Below are positions 24,412 to 33,173 of a stretch of 64,000 nt of DNA, in pieces. The stretch spans positions 62,001-126,000 of the forward strand of contig NZ_JBHSHY010000009.1 in assembly GCF_042653205.1 (NCBI RefSeq). The letters are read 5' to 3'. The notes below the pieces were generated by a model. The model worked only from the letters and a program-made list of their open reading frames with translations. It was not told the DNA's origin and made no database searches. Made by a program: the position numbers and the translations under genes. How positions within the stretch are numbered: the stretch's first letter is position 1; each line of letters opens with the position of its first letter. The stretch is from Paenibacillus_Z sp042653205 (lineage in GTDB: Bacteria; Bacillota; Bacilli; Paenibacillales; Paenibacillaceae).

Positions 24412-25854
24412 TTAAACATGCGGCGACCTGCCGTTGCGCTTGCGGTAATTGCCCGGCGTCACGCCGAACGACTGTTTGAATAACCTGCTGAAATATCGAA
24501 GATCAGCATAGCCAACCTTCTCCGCGATCGCGGTGACGGAATCACGGCCTTCCAGCAGCAGCTCCCGCGCTTTGTCCATGCGCCGCTGCGCCATATAGCG
24601 GACGAAGTTCGTGCCGTTGTGCTGCTTGAACAACCGGCTGAACGTGACCGGGTGAATGCCCGCCCGCGCGGCCGCTTCCTCCAGCGTCAAGACCGGCCCC
24701 GCCCGATCCTCCAGCACCCGCATCGCAGCCTCCCAGGCATCCGGCGGCGGTGCGTCTCGCGCTTCCCGATCCGCTGGCATATAGCCGCACAAGGTATCGC
24801 GCAGCCAGCCACGTAGCTCGGTCCAAGTCCGCGTCGTGGCGATAACAGCCGTCCGCCGGCGGACGGCTTCCGCGGACGGCTGCCCCGATCCCCGCCCCGC
24901 GAGCACGCCGTCGTCCAGCATCGTCAGCAGATTCCCGCATTCACGGCGAAGGGAATCGACGCGCATCGCTTCGAGCGCGCGTAGCCACAGCTCCGTGGCC
25001 TGTTCCAGCTGCTGCGGGTTCTCGTCATACACCGCCTGCAGCACTTGCCGGCGGGCCTGGACCGCTTCTTCGGATGCGGAAAGCGGCTTCTGGCGCCGCG
25101 CGCCCGGCGTTTGCTTCGGACCGAAAAATCGTTTCGCCTCCCAGTCGCCGTACGCGGCCGTCCAAGCCTGCGGGAACTCTTCCACGCGCCGAAACGAGGC
25201 ATTCTCCGCGGATGCGGAGGCGACCGTCACGATCGCTTCTCCATCTCCGAAACCTATTATCCCGATAACGCTTCCCGTTCCGGACGAAGGGAACGGCTCG
25301 CCTTCCGGCAGCAGCAGCCTTGTTCTCGCTTCAGCGTCGGGCCGCTCAACAATGCGAATCGTCTTCCCTACGCGCTCGTCGAACCAAGGCGACAGGTTCG
25401 CGCCGCATACGACGGGCGACATGCCGCCCGAGGCGAAAGGCTCTAGCTCGCGGGCGAGCATCGCGGACACCTGTTCCTCAAAACGGCTGCAGAGCCGCTC
25501 GTACACGTCGCGGACCAGGCGCCGCAGTTGCTTCCGATCCGCCGGCTTGAGCAGATAATCGAGTGCTCCCCCTTGCAGTGCCGTGCGGGCATAATCGAAT
25601 TCCCCGTAACCGGACAGCACGACGACCTCCGTCTGAGGCCTAAACCGCTTGACTGCGCGCAGCATCGACAATCCGTCCAGCTCAGGCATCCGAATATCGA
25701 CGAAGAGCAGATCGGGCCGGACAGCCACGACGCAATCGAAAGCCTCTTGCCCGAACCCGACATCGAAGACTTGTCCGTACGGATGGCAGTCTATCAGCTT
25801 GCGGACAATGCTCTCGCGAACTTGCTTCTCATCGTCGGCAACGCAAATTTTCAT
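24412..25854 (-). CDS. YesN-type response regulator with AraC output domain
   Basis: 480 residues. The receiver domain (1-120) has the acidic pair ADDE, phospho-acceptor Asp in FVDIRMPELDG (about residue 54) and the conserved Lys in YLLKPADR. A middle region of unknown fold follows. The C-terminal double helix-turn-helix (about 380-475) contains ARAGIHPVTFSRLFKQHNG and VGYADLRYFSRLFKQSFGV then TPGNYRK, the AraC signature. It is the probable activator of the downstream binding-protein, permease and sulfatase genes. The sensor gene is divergent, 82 bp away, which is unusual since YesM/YesN pairs are mostly in one operon. Confidence 0.94.
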   Translation of the reverse strand: MKICVADDEKQVRESIVRKLIDCHPYGQVFDVGFGQEAFDCVVAVRPDLLFVDIRMPELDGLSMLRAVKRFRPQTEVVVLSGYGEFDYARTALQGGALDYLLKPADRKQLRRLVRDVYERLCSRFEEQVSAMLARELEPFASGGMSPVVCGANLSPWFDERVGKTIRIVERPDAEARTRLLLPEGEPFPSSGTGSVIGIIGFGDGEAIVTVASASAENASFRRVEEFPQAWTAAYGDWEAKRFFGPKQTPGARRQKPLSASEEAVQARRQVLQAVYDENPQQLEQATELWLRALEAMRVDSLRRECGNLLTMLDDGVLAGRGSGQPSAEAVRRRTAVIATTRTWTELRGWLRDTLCGYMPADREARDAPPPDAWEAAMRVLEDRAGPVLTLEEAAARAGIHPVTFSRLFKQHNGTNFVRYMAQRRMDKARELLLEGRDSVTAIAEKVGYADLRYFSRLFKQSFGVTPGNYRKRNGRSPHV

Positions 25855-25936
25855 AACAATCCCCCGCCGTTGAACGTTTTCGTGTACACTAGTATATCAT
25901 AGTAAATTGATCGATTTAATCGGGGTGGGAATAAAA

Positions 25937-27730
25937 ATGCGTAAATCGACGGTTCAAGACGGCGGCATGTTCCGTCTGTCGCTCAAGCTTAAGCTGCTCC
26001 TCGTGCTGATATCACTATCCATCGTACCGGTGGTCCTCGCCAGCATCGGGTGGTACCAGGCCATGTTCCGCTCGAGCATGAAGCATTCCGCCGAGATTAC
26101 GTCCCAATATACGAAGCTGGTCGCCGACGGCATCGATCACTATACAAGCGGCATCAATCGGTCGCTCGATCCGCTGCTCATCGATCCCAACTTTCAGAAG
26201 CTGATTCGCACCCCGCGATCCGACATCGTGCAGCAAGCCCGGTATTCGCTTGAATTCGAGCCGATGCTGCAGACGTTCCTGCAGTCCCATAACGAGGTGC
26301 TAGGCATTCTCTATCTGGATGTGCAAGGCAAAGTGCTGTACCAGTCGGTGCGGAAAAGCATGAATTACCTTTATCCCTTTGCCGACGACGCGTATTTTAC
26401 ATACATCGACGCGATCCGCGCAACCACGTTGAGCACCGTTCATGCGTCGAATTATTTGCTCGGCCAGCCGGAAGAGATTCTCTCGATCATCCGTCCCGTC
26501 ATCGACTTGTCCGACGGGCAGGTAACATCATGGCTGCTGGTGGACATTCGCGTAAACTACTTCCGCATGCTGATGACGGGCCGATCTCCCGGAGAAGATG
26601 GGCAGATCATGCTCTACGACTCGGTTACCGGGGCGATAGTCGCCAATCAGCGAATCGACGAGACGCTAATGCGCGGAATGTCGGCACAACTCGCGGAGCA
26701 CACCGGCGCATTTACCTGGAAATCGGGCCGGCTGCTGTACCAAGCCGTACCGGAAAAGCTCGGCTACGGGGACTGGACCTTGATTTGGGTATCCCCGCTG
26801 GAGGCCATCTCCCAAGGGGTGAGCCAATCGCTGCTCTGGACGCTGATCATTGCGTCATCGGCGCTCCTATTGTGCGGCATCATCTCGTTCCCGGCGATGA
26901 ACGTGCTCCTTCGTCCGCTCGACAAACTCATCGGCGGCATGCGCAAGTTGTCCCGCGGCACGTACGAACCGGTAGACGGTCCGCAGGGCGGCGATGAAAT
27001 CGGCTTTCTCGTGCGAACGTACAACCGGATGCTGGTTGAATTGGAACGGATGGAACGCGAGGTGTACCAAGCGAAACTGCGGGAGCGCGAGAAGGAATTG
27101 CTGCAACTGCAGGCGCAGACCAACCCGCATTTCTTCTTCAACACGCTGGAAACGATCGAGGCATTCGCCGATCTGCACAACGGGGAAGCCGTCGGCGATC
27201 TGGTGCAGCGCGTATCTCGGATGATGCGTTACACGGCACGCAATGACGCCGGCTGGGCGCCGCTGCGCGAGGAATTGTCGTTCATCCGCGATTTTCTGAG
27301 CGTGCACGAGCAACGGAACGGAAAGGCGGTTCGGACGTTCTGGGCAATCGATCCCACCCTGCTAGAGATGCCGGTCATGCGGCTCAGCATACAGCCGTTC
27401 GTGGAAAACGCGATGAAATACGGGTGGAGCCCGGCGCTGCCCGAAGACGGCTTCGCGCTGACGATCGCCGCCGAGCGAACGGCGAACTCGGTGCGCTTCC
27501 GCATCGCCGATACCGGCGTCGGCATCGGCCTGGATATCCTGGAGCAGCTGAACCGCCTGCCGGAGCAGGCTGATGGGGAGCCGACCCCATACTTCCGGAA
27601 GCACACGGGCATGTACAATCTTTGCAGGCGTTTGTCGCTCGTCTACGGCGGGCGCGCGCGCGTCCGATTTGCCGTCGGGCCGGAAAGAGGGACGGTGGTG
27701 GAGCTGACGATCGAGGACGAGGGTAAATAA
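25937..27730 (+). CDS. YesM-type sensor histidine kinase
   Basis: 597 residues from the ATG at 25937, 7 nt behind GGGGTGGGA. Helix one (about 15-38) and helix two (about 295-318) enclose an extracellular dCache-like sensor domain. HAMP follows (RPLDKLIGGMRKLSRGTYEP), then the His_kinase block with phospho-acceptor His in QTNPHFFFNTLETIEAF, and HATPase with N box QPFVENAMKYG and G box DTGVGIG. It should sense an extracellular sugar and phosphorylate the divergent response regulator. It overlaps no other gene and is followed by a 133-nt gap. Confidence 0.94.
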   Translation: MRKSTVQDGGMFRLSLKLKLLLVLISLSIVPVVLASIGWYQAMFRSSMKHSAEITSQYTKLVADGIDHYTSGINRSLDPLLIDPNFQKLIRTPRSDIVQQARYSLEFEPMLQTFLQSHNEVLGILYLDVQGKVLYQSVRKSMNYLYPFADDAYFTYIDAIRATTLSTVHASNYLLGQPEEILSIIRPVIDLSDGQVTSWLLVDIRVNYFRMLMTGRSPGEDGQIMLYDSVTGAIVANQRIDETLMRGMSAQLAEHTGAFTWKSGRLLYQAVPEKLGYGDWTLIWVSPLEAISQGVSQSLLWTLIIASSALLLCGIISFPAMNVLLRPLDKLIGGMRKLSRGTYEPVDGPQGGDEIGFLVRTYNRMLVELERMEREVYQAKLREREKELLQLQAQTNPHFFFNTLETIEAFADLHNGEAVGDLVQRVSRMMRYTARNDAGWAPLREELSFIRDFLSVHEQRNGKAVRTFWAIDPTLLEMPVMRLSIQPFVENAMKYGWSPALPEDGFALTIAAERTANSVRFRIADTGVGIGLDILEQLNRLPEQADGEPTPYFRKHTGMYNLCRRLSLVYGGRARVRFAVGPERGTVVELTIEDEGK

Positions 27731-27863
27731 CGATAAAGAGAGAAATAAGGCTATTATTCGAATGTTAAACGTTACACCAAAAAGGAACGGTTGCCCGCTC
27801 CTCCGGATTGGTTTATTTTTGAAGGGAAACGGCGCGAGGCCTGCTCCAGAATCATCGACACGG

Positions 27864-29252
27864 TTACTCCGACGGCGGACTCCCCCCTGCGCAAAGCTGA
27901 AGAATCTCCTCCCAGGTCATGGCAAGGCGAATGCTGTCTTCTTCAAGCAGCCCCGTCCCGGTTTGGATGACCATGTATTCGACCTGCGTAACCGCCTTGA
28001 CGGCATGCCCCACGCCAACTGGTATGTGCAGAATGTCGCCGGTTTGAAAGCCGAACTTGACCCCGTCCAGGACGAACTCGCCGGTTCCTGTAATGATCGT
28101 CCAGATTTCTTTGCGCCTCTGATGCAAGTGGTAGCTTGTATGCTTCCCCGGCAACAGGCTTACTTTTTTCGTTAAGGTTTCCGATTGGGCATCCGACGCT
28201 GAATGGTCCACTATACGAACAGAGCCCCATCGTTTCTCCTCGTACATCGGCTTCGGGCTGGAACTCCGTATCGCTTTGATTTGATTGGCTTTGTCCTTGC
28301 TTGCAACCAGAATGCCATCTGCGCTCGCGGCAACGATCATATTCAATGCACCGATGACGTGTATCGGCAGCGCGAGTTCGTTCACGACATGCGTGCGGGA
28401 GGAGTCGCTTGATATCTCCCCGCGTCCGATGACCGGTTGTTCAAAATAGTCCGGAAGCACGCTCCAATCGCCGAGATCCCGCCAAAGCCCGTCGTAAGGT
28501 ATCACCACCGCTGGCCGTGTGTTCTCCGCGATTTCCACGTCAAAGCTGGCTTCCGGCAAATGCTCGCAGCATGCCGTCAGCTCGTCATAGGCTTCGGGCA
28601 GCCCTCTGTTCTTCAGATCGGATAGCATGAAAGAAAGCGAGAAAGCGTACACGCCGCAGTTCCACATCGCTTCGCCGCTTATCAACAGGCGTGCGTGATC
28701 GGCATTCGGTTTCTCGACGAAATGCGCGATCGGTTTATACCCGGGCGCCGAACCCCTGCTCGCTTGCTCCGGCACGATATAGCCGAATTGACTGGAAGGA
28801 GACTTCGGCGTCGAGCCAAGAAGGGCCAGCCTCGCGCCCGACTCCGCCAGCACTTCGGGAAGTTTGCGCAGCACTTCAAAAAAAGCACGCTCTACGAAGA
28901 GATCGGCCGGCAGCACGCATACGATTTCATCCCGGTCCGCGTTCAGCTTGGTATGCAAATAACTTGCGGCTAACGCAATAGCCGTGTAGGTTCCCCTTCT
29001 ATAGGTTTCCGGAATAAAAGGAATGCCCTCGCCCACATGGTTCTGTACGATTTCAGCTTGGCTCCGATGAGCGACAATGGAGGCGGACGGGAGCAAACCC
29101 GCCTCTTCCAGCTGCCTGCACAGCCGCTGAATCATGGATTCCCGTCCCCCGTCTCCCGCCTTCAGCAGCTTTAGAAATATTTTCGACCGACTCTCATTGG
29201 ATAGCGGCCAGAGTCTTTTTCCAGAACCGCCGCTGAGCAGAACAATGCGCAC
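27864..29252 (-). CDS. manC: Mannose-1-phosphate guanylyltransferase / cupin isomerase (ManC type)
   Basis: 462 residues. Makes GDP-mannose from mannose 1-phosphate. The nucleotidyltransferase domain starts IVLLSGGSGKRLWPLSNE and has the metal block VLPADLFVE, FGYIVPE and FVEKPNAD. The C-terminal cupin domain (about 340-450) has LTKKVSLLPGKHTSYHLHQR and GDILHIPVGVGH, as in type II phosphomannose isomerases. GTG at 29252 follows GGGGAGGA; a TTG at 29273 is too far upstream. It ends an operon with the DUF6492 and ATP-grasp genes, so GDP-mannose probably feeds a surface or spore glycan (inference). Whether the cupin half is an active isomerase is not known. Confidence 0.93.
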   Translation of the reverse strand: MRIVLLSGGSGKRLWPLSNESRSKIFLKLLKAGDGGRESMIQRLCRQLEEAGLLPSASIVAHRSQAEIVQNHVGEGIPFIPETYRRGTYTAIALAASYLHTKLNADRDEIVCVLPADLFVERAFFEVLRKLPEVLAESGARLALLGSTPKSPSSQFGYIVPEQASRGSAPGYKPIAHFVEKPNADHARLLISGEAMWNCGVYAFSLSFMLSDLKNRGLPEAYDELTACCEHLPEASFDVEIAENTRPAVVIPYDGLWRDLGDWSVLPDYFEQPVIGRGEISSDSSRTHVVNELALPIHVIGALNMIVAASADGILVASKDKANQIKAIRSSSPKPMYEEKRWGSVRIVDHSASDAQSETLTKKVSLLPGKHTSYHLHQRRKEIWTIITGTGEFVLDGVKFGFQTGDILHIPVGVGHAVKAVTQVEYMVIQTGTGLLEEDSIRLAMTWEEILQLCAGGSPPSE

Positions 29253-29337
29253 GTGACATTCCTCCCCACGCAAGGTTCGGAGCCGGCGTTTGCGTCAGCT
29301 CTTGTTACCGGCCCCTTCCATTTGACCTGACAGGGAG

Positions 29338-30126
29338 TCATTGCTTCGTCGCCTTTCTCGAATAGCCGCGGCGCTTATGAAAAGAGATCGAACGGAACCG
29401 CTGCGACAGCGTCCGGAGCCTTTGCGGCGTGATGTTCGCGATATTCATGGATAGGCTTTTGTTTAACGCGGGACGTAGCACGAGCCCGCTAGGATTACGG
29501 GCGTACAGGAAGTTGCCGTAGGTTTCGAATTCGGAGAACGCAAACTGCTTCGATTTGTCCATTTTTCTCAGGACGGCCGAATACCAGCGCATGCCATGCT
29601 TCTTGGCAATGGTACGTTTTAACTGCCGCAGCTTCGATTTCTCGAACAACATGTAGTGGGTCACGAAAGATTTCGGCGCGGAAGCTTTGTTGCCGAGAAG
29701 CTTCTTGTACGTTCTGAAATATTCGGGCTGGCTCCACGATCTGCAGTAAAAAACCGCCTTGTTCCCGGTTCGGAACGCATGCGGGCGAATCAGCACGGTG
29801 TCGGCATCGATGGCCAGAAAATAGTTCGCGGAACCGATCTTGTCACCGCTCATTTTCAGCAGCTGCTGGAACAGCCAGCCTGACCGCTCCCATTTCTTCG
29901 AGCGGTAATGAATGTTGTTCTTCGTAATGGGAAGCATAGTATTCTCATTAATGAACCTGCATCCTTTTCGCCTGCACATCTGTCGAATTCGTTTCTGGTT
30001 CGGCGCCACGATCATGATGCTGCCGATCGGATGCTTCACCTGTTTTCTGACGGCGTCTATGACATAGGGCAGCGTTTGTAAATCCTTAGCAATCGCAGGA
30101 ATGAGCACATCGATCTTGACTGGCAT
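29338..30126 (-). CDS. DUF6492-family, glycosyltransferase-like protein
   Basis: 262 residues from the ATG at 30126 behind GGAGATG; a longer frame reaching 30303 has no site. The start KIDVLIPAIAKDLQTLPYVI and the block YFLAIDADTVLI look like a GT-A fold with a DxD motif (DAD). The family is annotated only as DUF6492, with a glycosyltransferase role suspected. The C terminus is very basic. It lies between the ATP-grasp gene and manC with 85-nt and 173-nt gaps. A mannosyl or related transferase using the neighbour's GDP-mannose is a reasonable guess, not a result. Confidence 0.75.
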   Translation of the reverse strand: MPVKIDVLIPAIAKDLQTLPYVIDAVRKQVKHPIGSIMIVAPNQKRIRQMCRRKGCRFINENTMLPITKNNIHYRSKKWERSGWLFQQLLKMSGDKIGSANYFLAIDADTVLIRPHAFRTGNKAVFYCRSWSQPEYFRTYKKLLGNKASAPKSFVTHYMLFEKSKLRQLKRTIAKKHGMRWYSAVLRKMDKSKQFAFSEFETYGNFLYARNPSGLVLRPALNKSLSMNIANITPQRLRTLSQRFRSISFHKRRGYSRKATKQ

Positions 30127-30299
30127 CGCTTCATCTCCATGTTCACGGATTAATGTGATCATGATATGCATCGGCGGTGCAGAAGCAATAGGCAGCACTC
30201 TAGGAGCGCTGCCCGCTTGCAATAATATGGATGGTCCTAACCGATTACGCCGGCGGTAACTCCGGATCGCGCGCAGGCCCGCGGCGGGCGGCGCCTCGC

Positions 30300-31064
30300 T
30301 CATTTCGATCTTCCGTACTGTTTCCCGTAACGGACGATGGTGCGGTAGAAGCGCTTGTCGCCCAGCGATTTCAAGGCCGAGTAGTTCGGCCGGGTGTTCA
30401 CTTCGAGAATCCAGAGCCGTCCGCCGCGATCCAGCGCCACGTCGAGGCCGAGTTCCTTGAACCGTTTGGCATGGCGGTCGAAGCAGCGGGCCGTTTGCAT
30501 GCCGATCGATTTCAGCCGCTTCCTATAACGGTTAATCTGCGCCCGGGAATACCCCGATCGCCGCAAGGTCGGTTCGATGTACGCCAGCTTGCCGCCCTGA
30601 TGATAGTTGGTCACGACCTTGTTCTTCCTGCCGAGCTTGACGAACATGACGCTCTGCACCCACTTGCCCGCTGCCGTCTTTTGCATCGTGACCCGCAGGT
30701 CGAACGGCCTGCCGCGGGACGACTGCAGGTAGATGCCCTTCTGAAGCAAATAGCTTCGGCCGCGCGCGATCTTGTTCAACCGGCCGTAGAGGGAAGCCTT
30801 AGAGGAGACCTCGAACGTTCTTCCGTCTTTCTTGACCCGGAACTTCCGGGAGGATCGCACGATGCGCGCGATGCCGCCGCCCCCCGTCCCGGAAGTCGGC
30901 TTGAAATACACCATTTTGTACCGGCCGGTCATCGCGTTCAGCGACGAACGGGTATACGGCTTCGTCTTGGGAACGAAGGATTTCAATCGGCGATCCGCCA
31001 AGAGCCACTTCGTTTTGGTCCACTTGTTCTTAATCGATATGCTGCTGCCGCCTTTACCAGGCAT
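30300..31064 (-). CDS. YheC/YheD-like ATP-grasp protein (short form)
   Basis: 254 residues, very basic. ATP-grasp features: YFKPTSGTGGGGIARI (glycine loop), RPFDLRVTMQ, and the C-terminal metal block LWILEVNTRPNYSAL. These match the YheC/YheD endospore-coat-associated family of Bacillus, but only the C-terminal catalytic half is present; the full-length proteins are near 360-450 residues. The substrate of the family is unknown. It is the first gene of the small cluster with the DUF6492 and manC genes, pointing to spore or cell-surface glycan building. Confidence 0.82.
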   Translation of the reverse strand: MPGKGGSSISIKNKWTKTKWLLADRRLKSFVPKTKPYTRSSLNAMTGRYKMVYFKPTSGTGGGGIARIVRSSRKFRVKKDGRTFEVSSKASLYGRLNKIARGRSYLLQKGIYLQSSRGRPFDLRVTMQKTAAGKWVQSVMFVKLGRKNKVVTNYHQGGKLAYIEPTLRRSGYSRAQINRYRKRLKSIGMQTARCFDRHAKRFKELGLDVALDRGGRLWILEVNTRPNYSALKSLGDKRFYRTIVRYGKQYGRSK

Positions 31065-31275
31065 CCGATCCTCTCCTTCGCGTCGACTCGAGATAGATTA
31101 TTATCCCCCTCCGGAAAGGTGACGGCGGATTCCCCGGGAGGCGCTATATATCGAGCCGATGAAAGGCTAACGGACGAAGCGGCAGCCGGCATGCGCTAGA
31201 CGACGCGAACCGGCAAGGCCGGCGGCCGCCCTTTTGCTGTTTCTGCCGGATAGGCGGCCGATCAGCGTCCGCGAA

Positions 31276-31896
31276 TCAGCGGCCTGCGTGGACGACCTGC
31301 GTTCCCGCGATCAGATCATGAAGCGCCCGCTTGTCTTCGCGGAGCCCGACCATGCACGCGCTCACGATGATGGCGATTCCCAGCGTCAAGACATACACCA
31401 GCCCTGCCACCACGTTCCGCATCAGCATCGTTCCCAGCCCCGGCGCCCGCCCGTCACGGAGTCTGACGATGCGAATCCCGCATATTCGTTTGCCGATCGT
31501 GTAGCCGTTCCACAGCACCGGGAGCAGGAGGCTGTACAGGAACGAGAGCATATCCGTGGATTGCTTCTCTCCGAACTCCCCGGTAAAGAAGAACGAAATG
31601 ATACTGAGCGAAATGCCCACGATAATCGCGTCAAGCAGCACCGCGCCCAAACGAATCCAGAATCCGGCAGCGTCCCTCGTCTCCAAGTCCGTCTCAGCTC
31701 CATTCGTATCGCTTACAAATTCTGCAAGTTCGTCAATTGCCCCATACCACGTATAGTATGTGCAGGCAGGGAGCGAAAGACGTTCAATGAGCGATTCAAT
31801 GAGCGATTCAATTAGCGGTTCAATGAGCGGTTCATTTAGCGGTTCATTTACGGCTGTGCTTCGGTCATGCACCGAACGCGGCAGCCGTTTTTTCAC
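31276..31896 (-). CDS. RDD-family membrane protein with a tetrapeptide-repeat N terminus
   Basis: 206 residues from a GTG at 31896. The RDD domain (about 72-200) has GFWIRLGAVLLDAIIVG, TIGKRICGIRIVRLRDG and DKRALHDLIAGTQVV, with three helices. The N-terminal 60 residues are odd: six in-frame units of the type IEPL/IESL at about residues 18-42, encoded by the 12-bp tandem repeat at 31783-31854. A later TTG near 31683 would drop this region and leave a normal-size RDD protein, so the start is uncertain. Function of RDD proteins is unclear; some move Na+/H+ or sodium. A 211-nt gap without other signals separates it from the ATP-grasp gene. Confidence 0.8.
   Translation of the reverse strand: MKKRLPRSVHDRSTAVNEPLNEPLIEPLIESLIESLIERLSLPACTYYTWYGAIDELAEFVSDTNGAETDLETRDAAGFWIRLGAVLLDAIIVGISLSIISFFFTGEFGEKQSTDMLSFLYSLLLPVLWNGYTIGKRICGIRIVRLRDGRAPGLGTMLMRNVVAGLVYVLTLGIAIIVSACMVGLREDKRALHDLIAGTQVVHAGR
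31783..31854. repeat. 12-bp tandem repeat, six units
   Basis: Six consecutive 12-bp units begin at 31783, 31795, 31807, 31819, 31831 and 31843. Units one and two are identical (TTCAATGAGCGA); the others vary at one to four positions. In the RDD frame they read as four-residue repeats. The array could change length by slippage without breaking the frame. Confidence 0.9.
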
Positions 31897-32010
31897 GCCG
31901 AATATGGCCCTTGAACAGGCGGTTGGACGAAGTCGCGGCCCCGTTACCTCTCACTACCACGTGCACCCCGCGGCGAAATATGCTTTAATATACCAAAGGA
32001 GCGTGATTAC

Positions 32011-32415
32011 GTGGACATCCAATCCTTCCTCTACCCCAAGCACGAGGTCGCTTATCTCACGACGTCCTCCACCATGAAAGATGCCTTGGATAAACTGGAG
32101 GCTTGCCAGTATACGGCCATTCCGATCCTGGACGAGAACGGCCTCTATTTCGGGACGCTATCCGAAGGCGATCTATTATGGAAAATGAAAGCAACGCCCG
32201 GTCTCACCTTCGAGACCTTGCATGAAATCCCCCTCGCCGCCATCAAAAAACGGATGAAAATCGAATGCGTCACGATCGGCGCCGATTTGGACGATATGCT
32301 CACGCTGGCGGCCGACCAGAACTTCGTTCCGGTCGTCGACGACAATCGCTCGTTTCTCGGCATTATTCGCCGTAAGGATATTATCGAATACTACACCCGG
32401 AATATTACGGATTAA
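32011..32415 (+). CDS. CBS-domain pair protein
   Basis: 134 residues made of two CBS motifs and nothing else: CBS1 about 8-60 (TAIPILDENGLYFGTLSEGD) and CBS2 about 80-128 (FVPVVDDNRSFLGIIRRKDI). Such stand-alone Bateman modules bind adenine nucleotides or cyclic dinucleotides and control partner proteins; DarB of Bacillus is a known example of the type, but close identity cannot be claimed. GTG start at 32011 behind AAAGGAG. It is divergent from the RDD gene and followed by its own terminator. Confidence 0.88.
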   Translation: MDIQSFLYPKHEVAYLTTSSTMKDALDKLEACQYTAIPILDENGLYFGTLSEGDLLWKMKATPGLTFETLHEIPLAAIKKRMKIECVTIGADLDDMLTLAADQNFVPVVDDNRSFLGIIRRKDIIEYYTRNITD

Positions 32416-32492
32416 TCCCAAACAACGACCCGATCGCACGGCCATGAGGCAAACTCCAGGCGCGGCACGCTGTAAGCGCATGACAACCGCAT

Positions 32493-32532
32493 TCACCCCC
32501 GAACGGCAAATTCGCCGCCCGGGGGTGATTTT
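32493..32532 (+). terminator. Rho-independent terminator of the CBS-protein gene
   Basis: A 9-bp stem TCACCCCCG/CGGGGGTGA (32493-32501, 32520-32528) is followed by TTTT on the plus strand. Confidence 0.8.
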
Positions 32533-32565
32533 GCGTTGCTTAGGCGGCACCGCCCGCTTCGCCGC

Positions 32566-33021
32566 TCACGGCGCCCTCGTCATGAACGCGCTGTTCGGGT
32601 CCTCGCCATAATCCGCGAACGGCGCGCAATAGTCGAAGCCGAAGCTCTCGTACAGCTTCCGCGCCGGCTCGAACGAGGCCATGGCGCCGGTCTCCAGGCT
32701 CAGCCGCGTAAAGCCGCGCCGTTTCGCTTCGGCGAGGATGTGATTCAGGATGCCGCGCGCGACGCCCTTGCGCAGATGCGCGCTCGCCGTCCGCATCGAT
32801 TTCAGCTCGCCATGCCCGCCGCCCAGGTCCTTCAGCGCGCCGCAGCCAAGCAGCTGCTTCCCGTCCCATGCGCTCCAGAACGTGATTTCGGGCTTGCGCA
32901 GCCCGTCCAAGTCGAGCGCGTGCACGCTCTCCGGCGGCGATTGCGCCGCCATGCTGCGCAGATGCTCGCTCAACAGCTCGGCCACCTCCGGGCCGGTCAA
33001 ATCGTCGACGATAATTTTCAT
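32566..33021 (-). CDS. GNAT-family N-acetyltransferase
   Basis: 151 residues from the ATG at 33021 (GGAAG six nt upstream); in-frame starts at 33027 and 33039 are possible. GNAT fold: ITFWSAWDGKQLLGCGALKD, the acetyl-CoA loop HLRKGVARGILNHIL (RxGxA type) and LSLETGAMASFEPARKLYESFGF. The C-terminal YESFGFDYCAPFADY resembles small bacterial acetyltransferases acting on free amino compounds or protein N termini. No neighbour gives a clue to substrate. It faces the CBS gene and is followed upstream by the lpl-type operon terminator. Confidence 0.9.
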   Translation of the reverse strand: MKIIVDDLTGPEVAELLSEHLRSMAAQSPPESVHALDLDGLRKPEITFWSAWDGKQLLGCGALKDLGGGHGELKSMRTASAHLRKGVARGILNHILAEAKRRGFTRLSLETGAMASFEPARKLYESFGFDYCAPFADYGEDPNSAFMTRAP

Positions 33022-33138
33022 GTCCATCTTCCGTTCCACTCCGTTTCTCGATTGCGGCCTGCGCCCGGCGCCGCAAGCCGCATTCCCGCTGCCTCAATTC
33101 GGCGTGTTCGTGGTCCATGCGCTCCCACCTTGCAAGCC

Positions 33139-33165
33139 AAAAGCCCGGACGGCTGTCCGGGCTTT
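33139..33165 (-). terminator. Rho-independent terminator of the lpl-type operon
   Basis: An 11-bp stem (33140-33150, 33155-33165) with a 4-nt loop and T-residues on the minus strand, 9 nt after the binding-protein stop. Confidence 0.85.
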
Positions 33166-33173
33166 CGCTTGCT

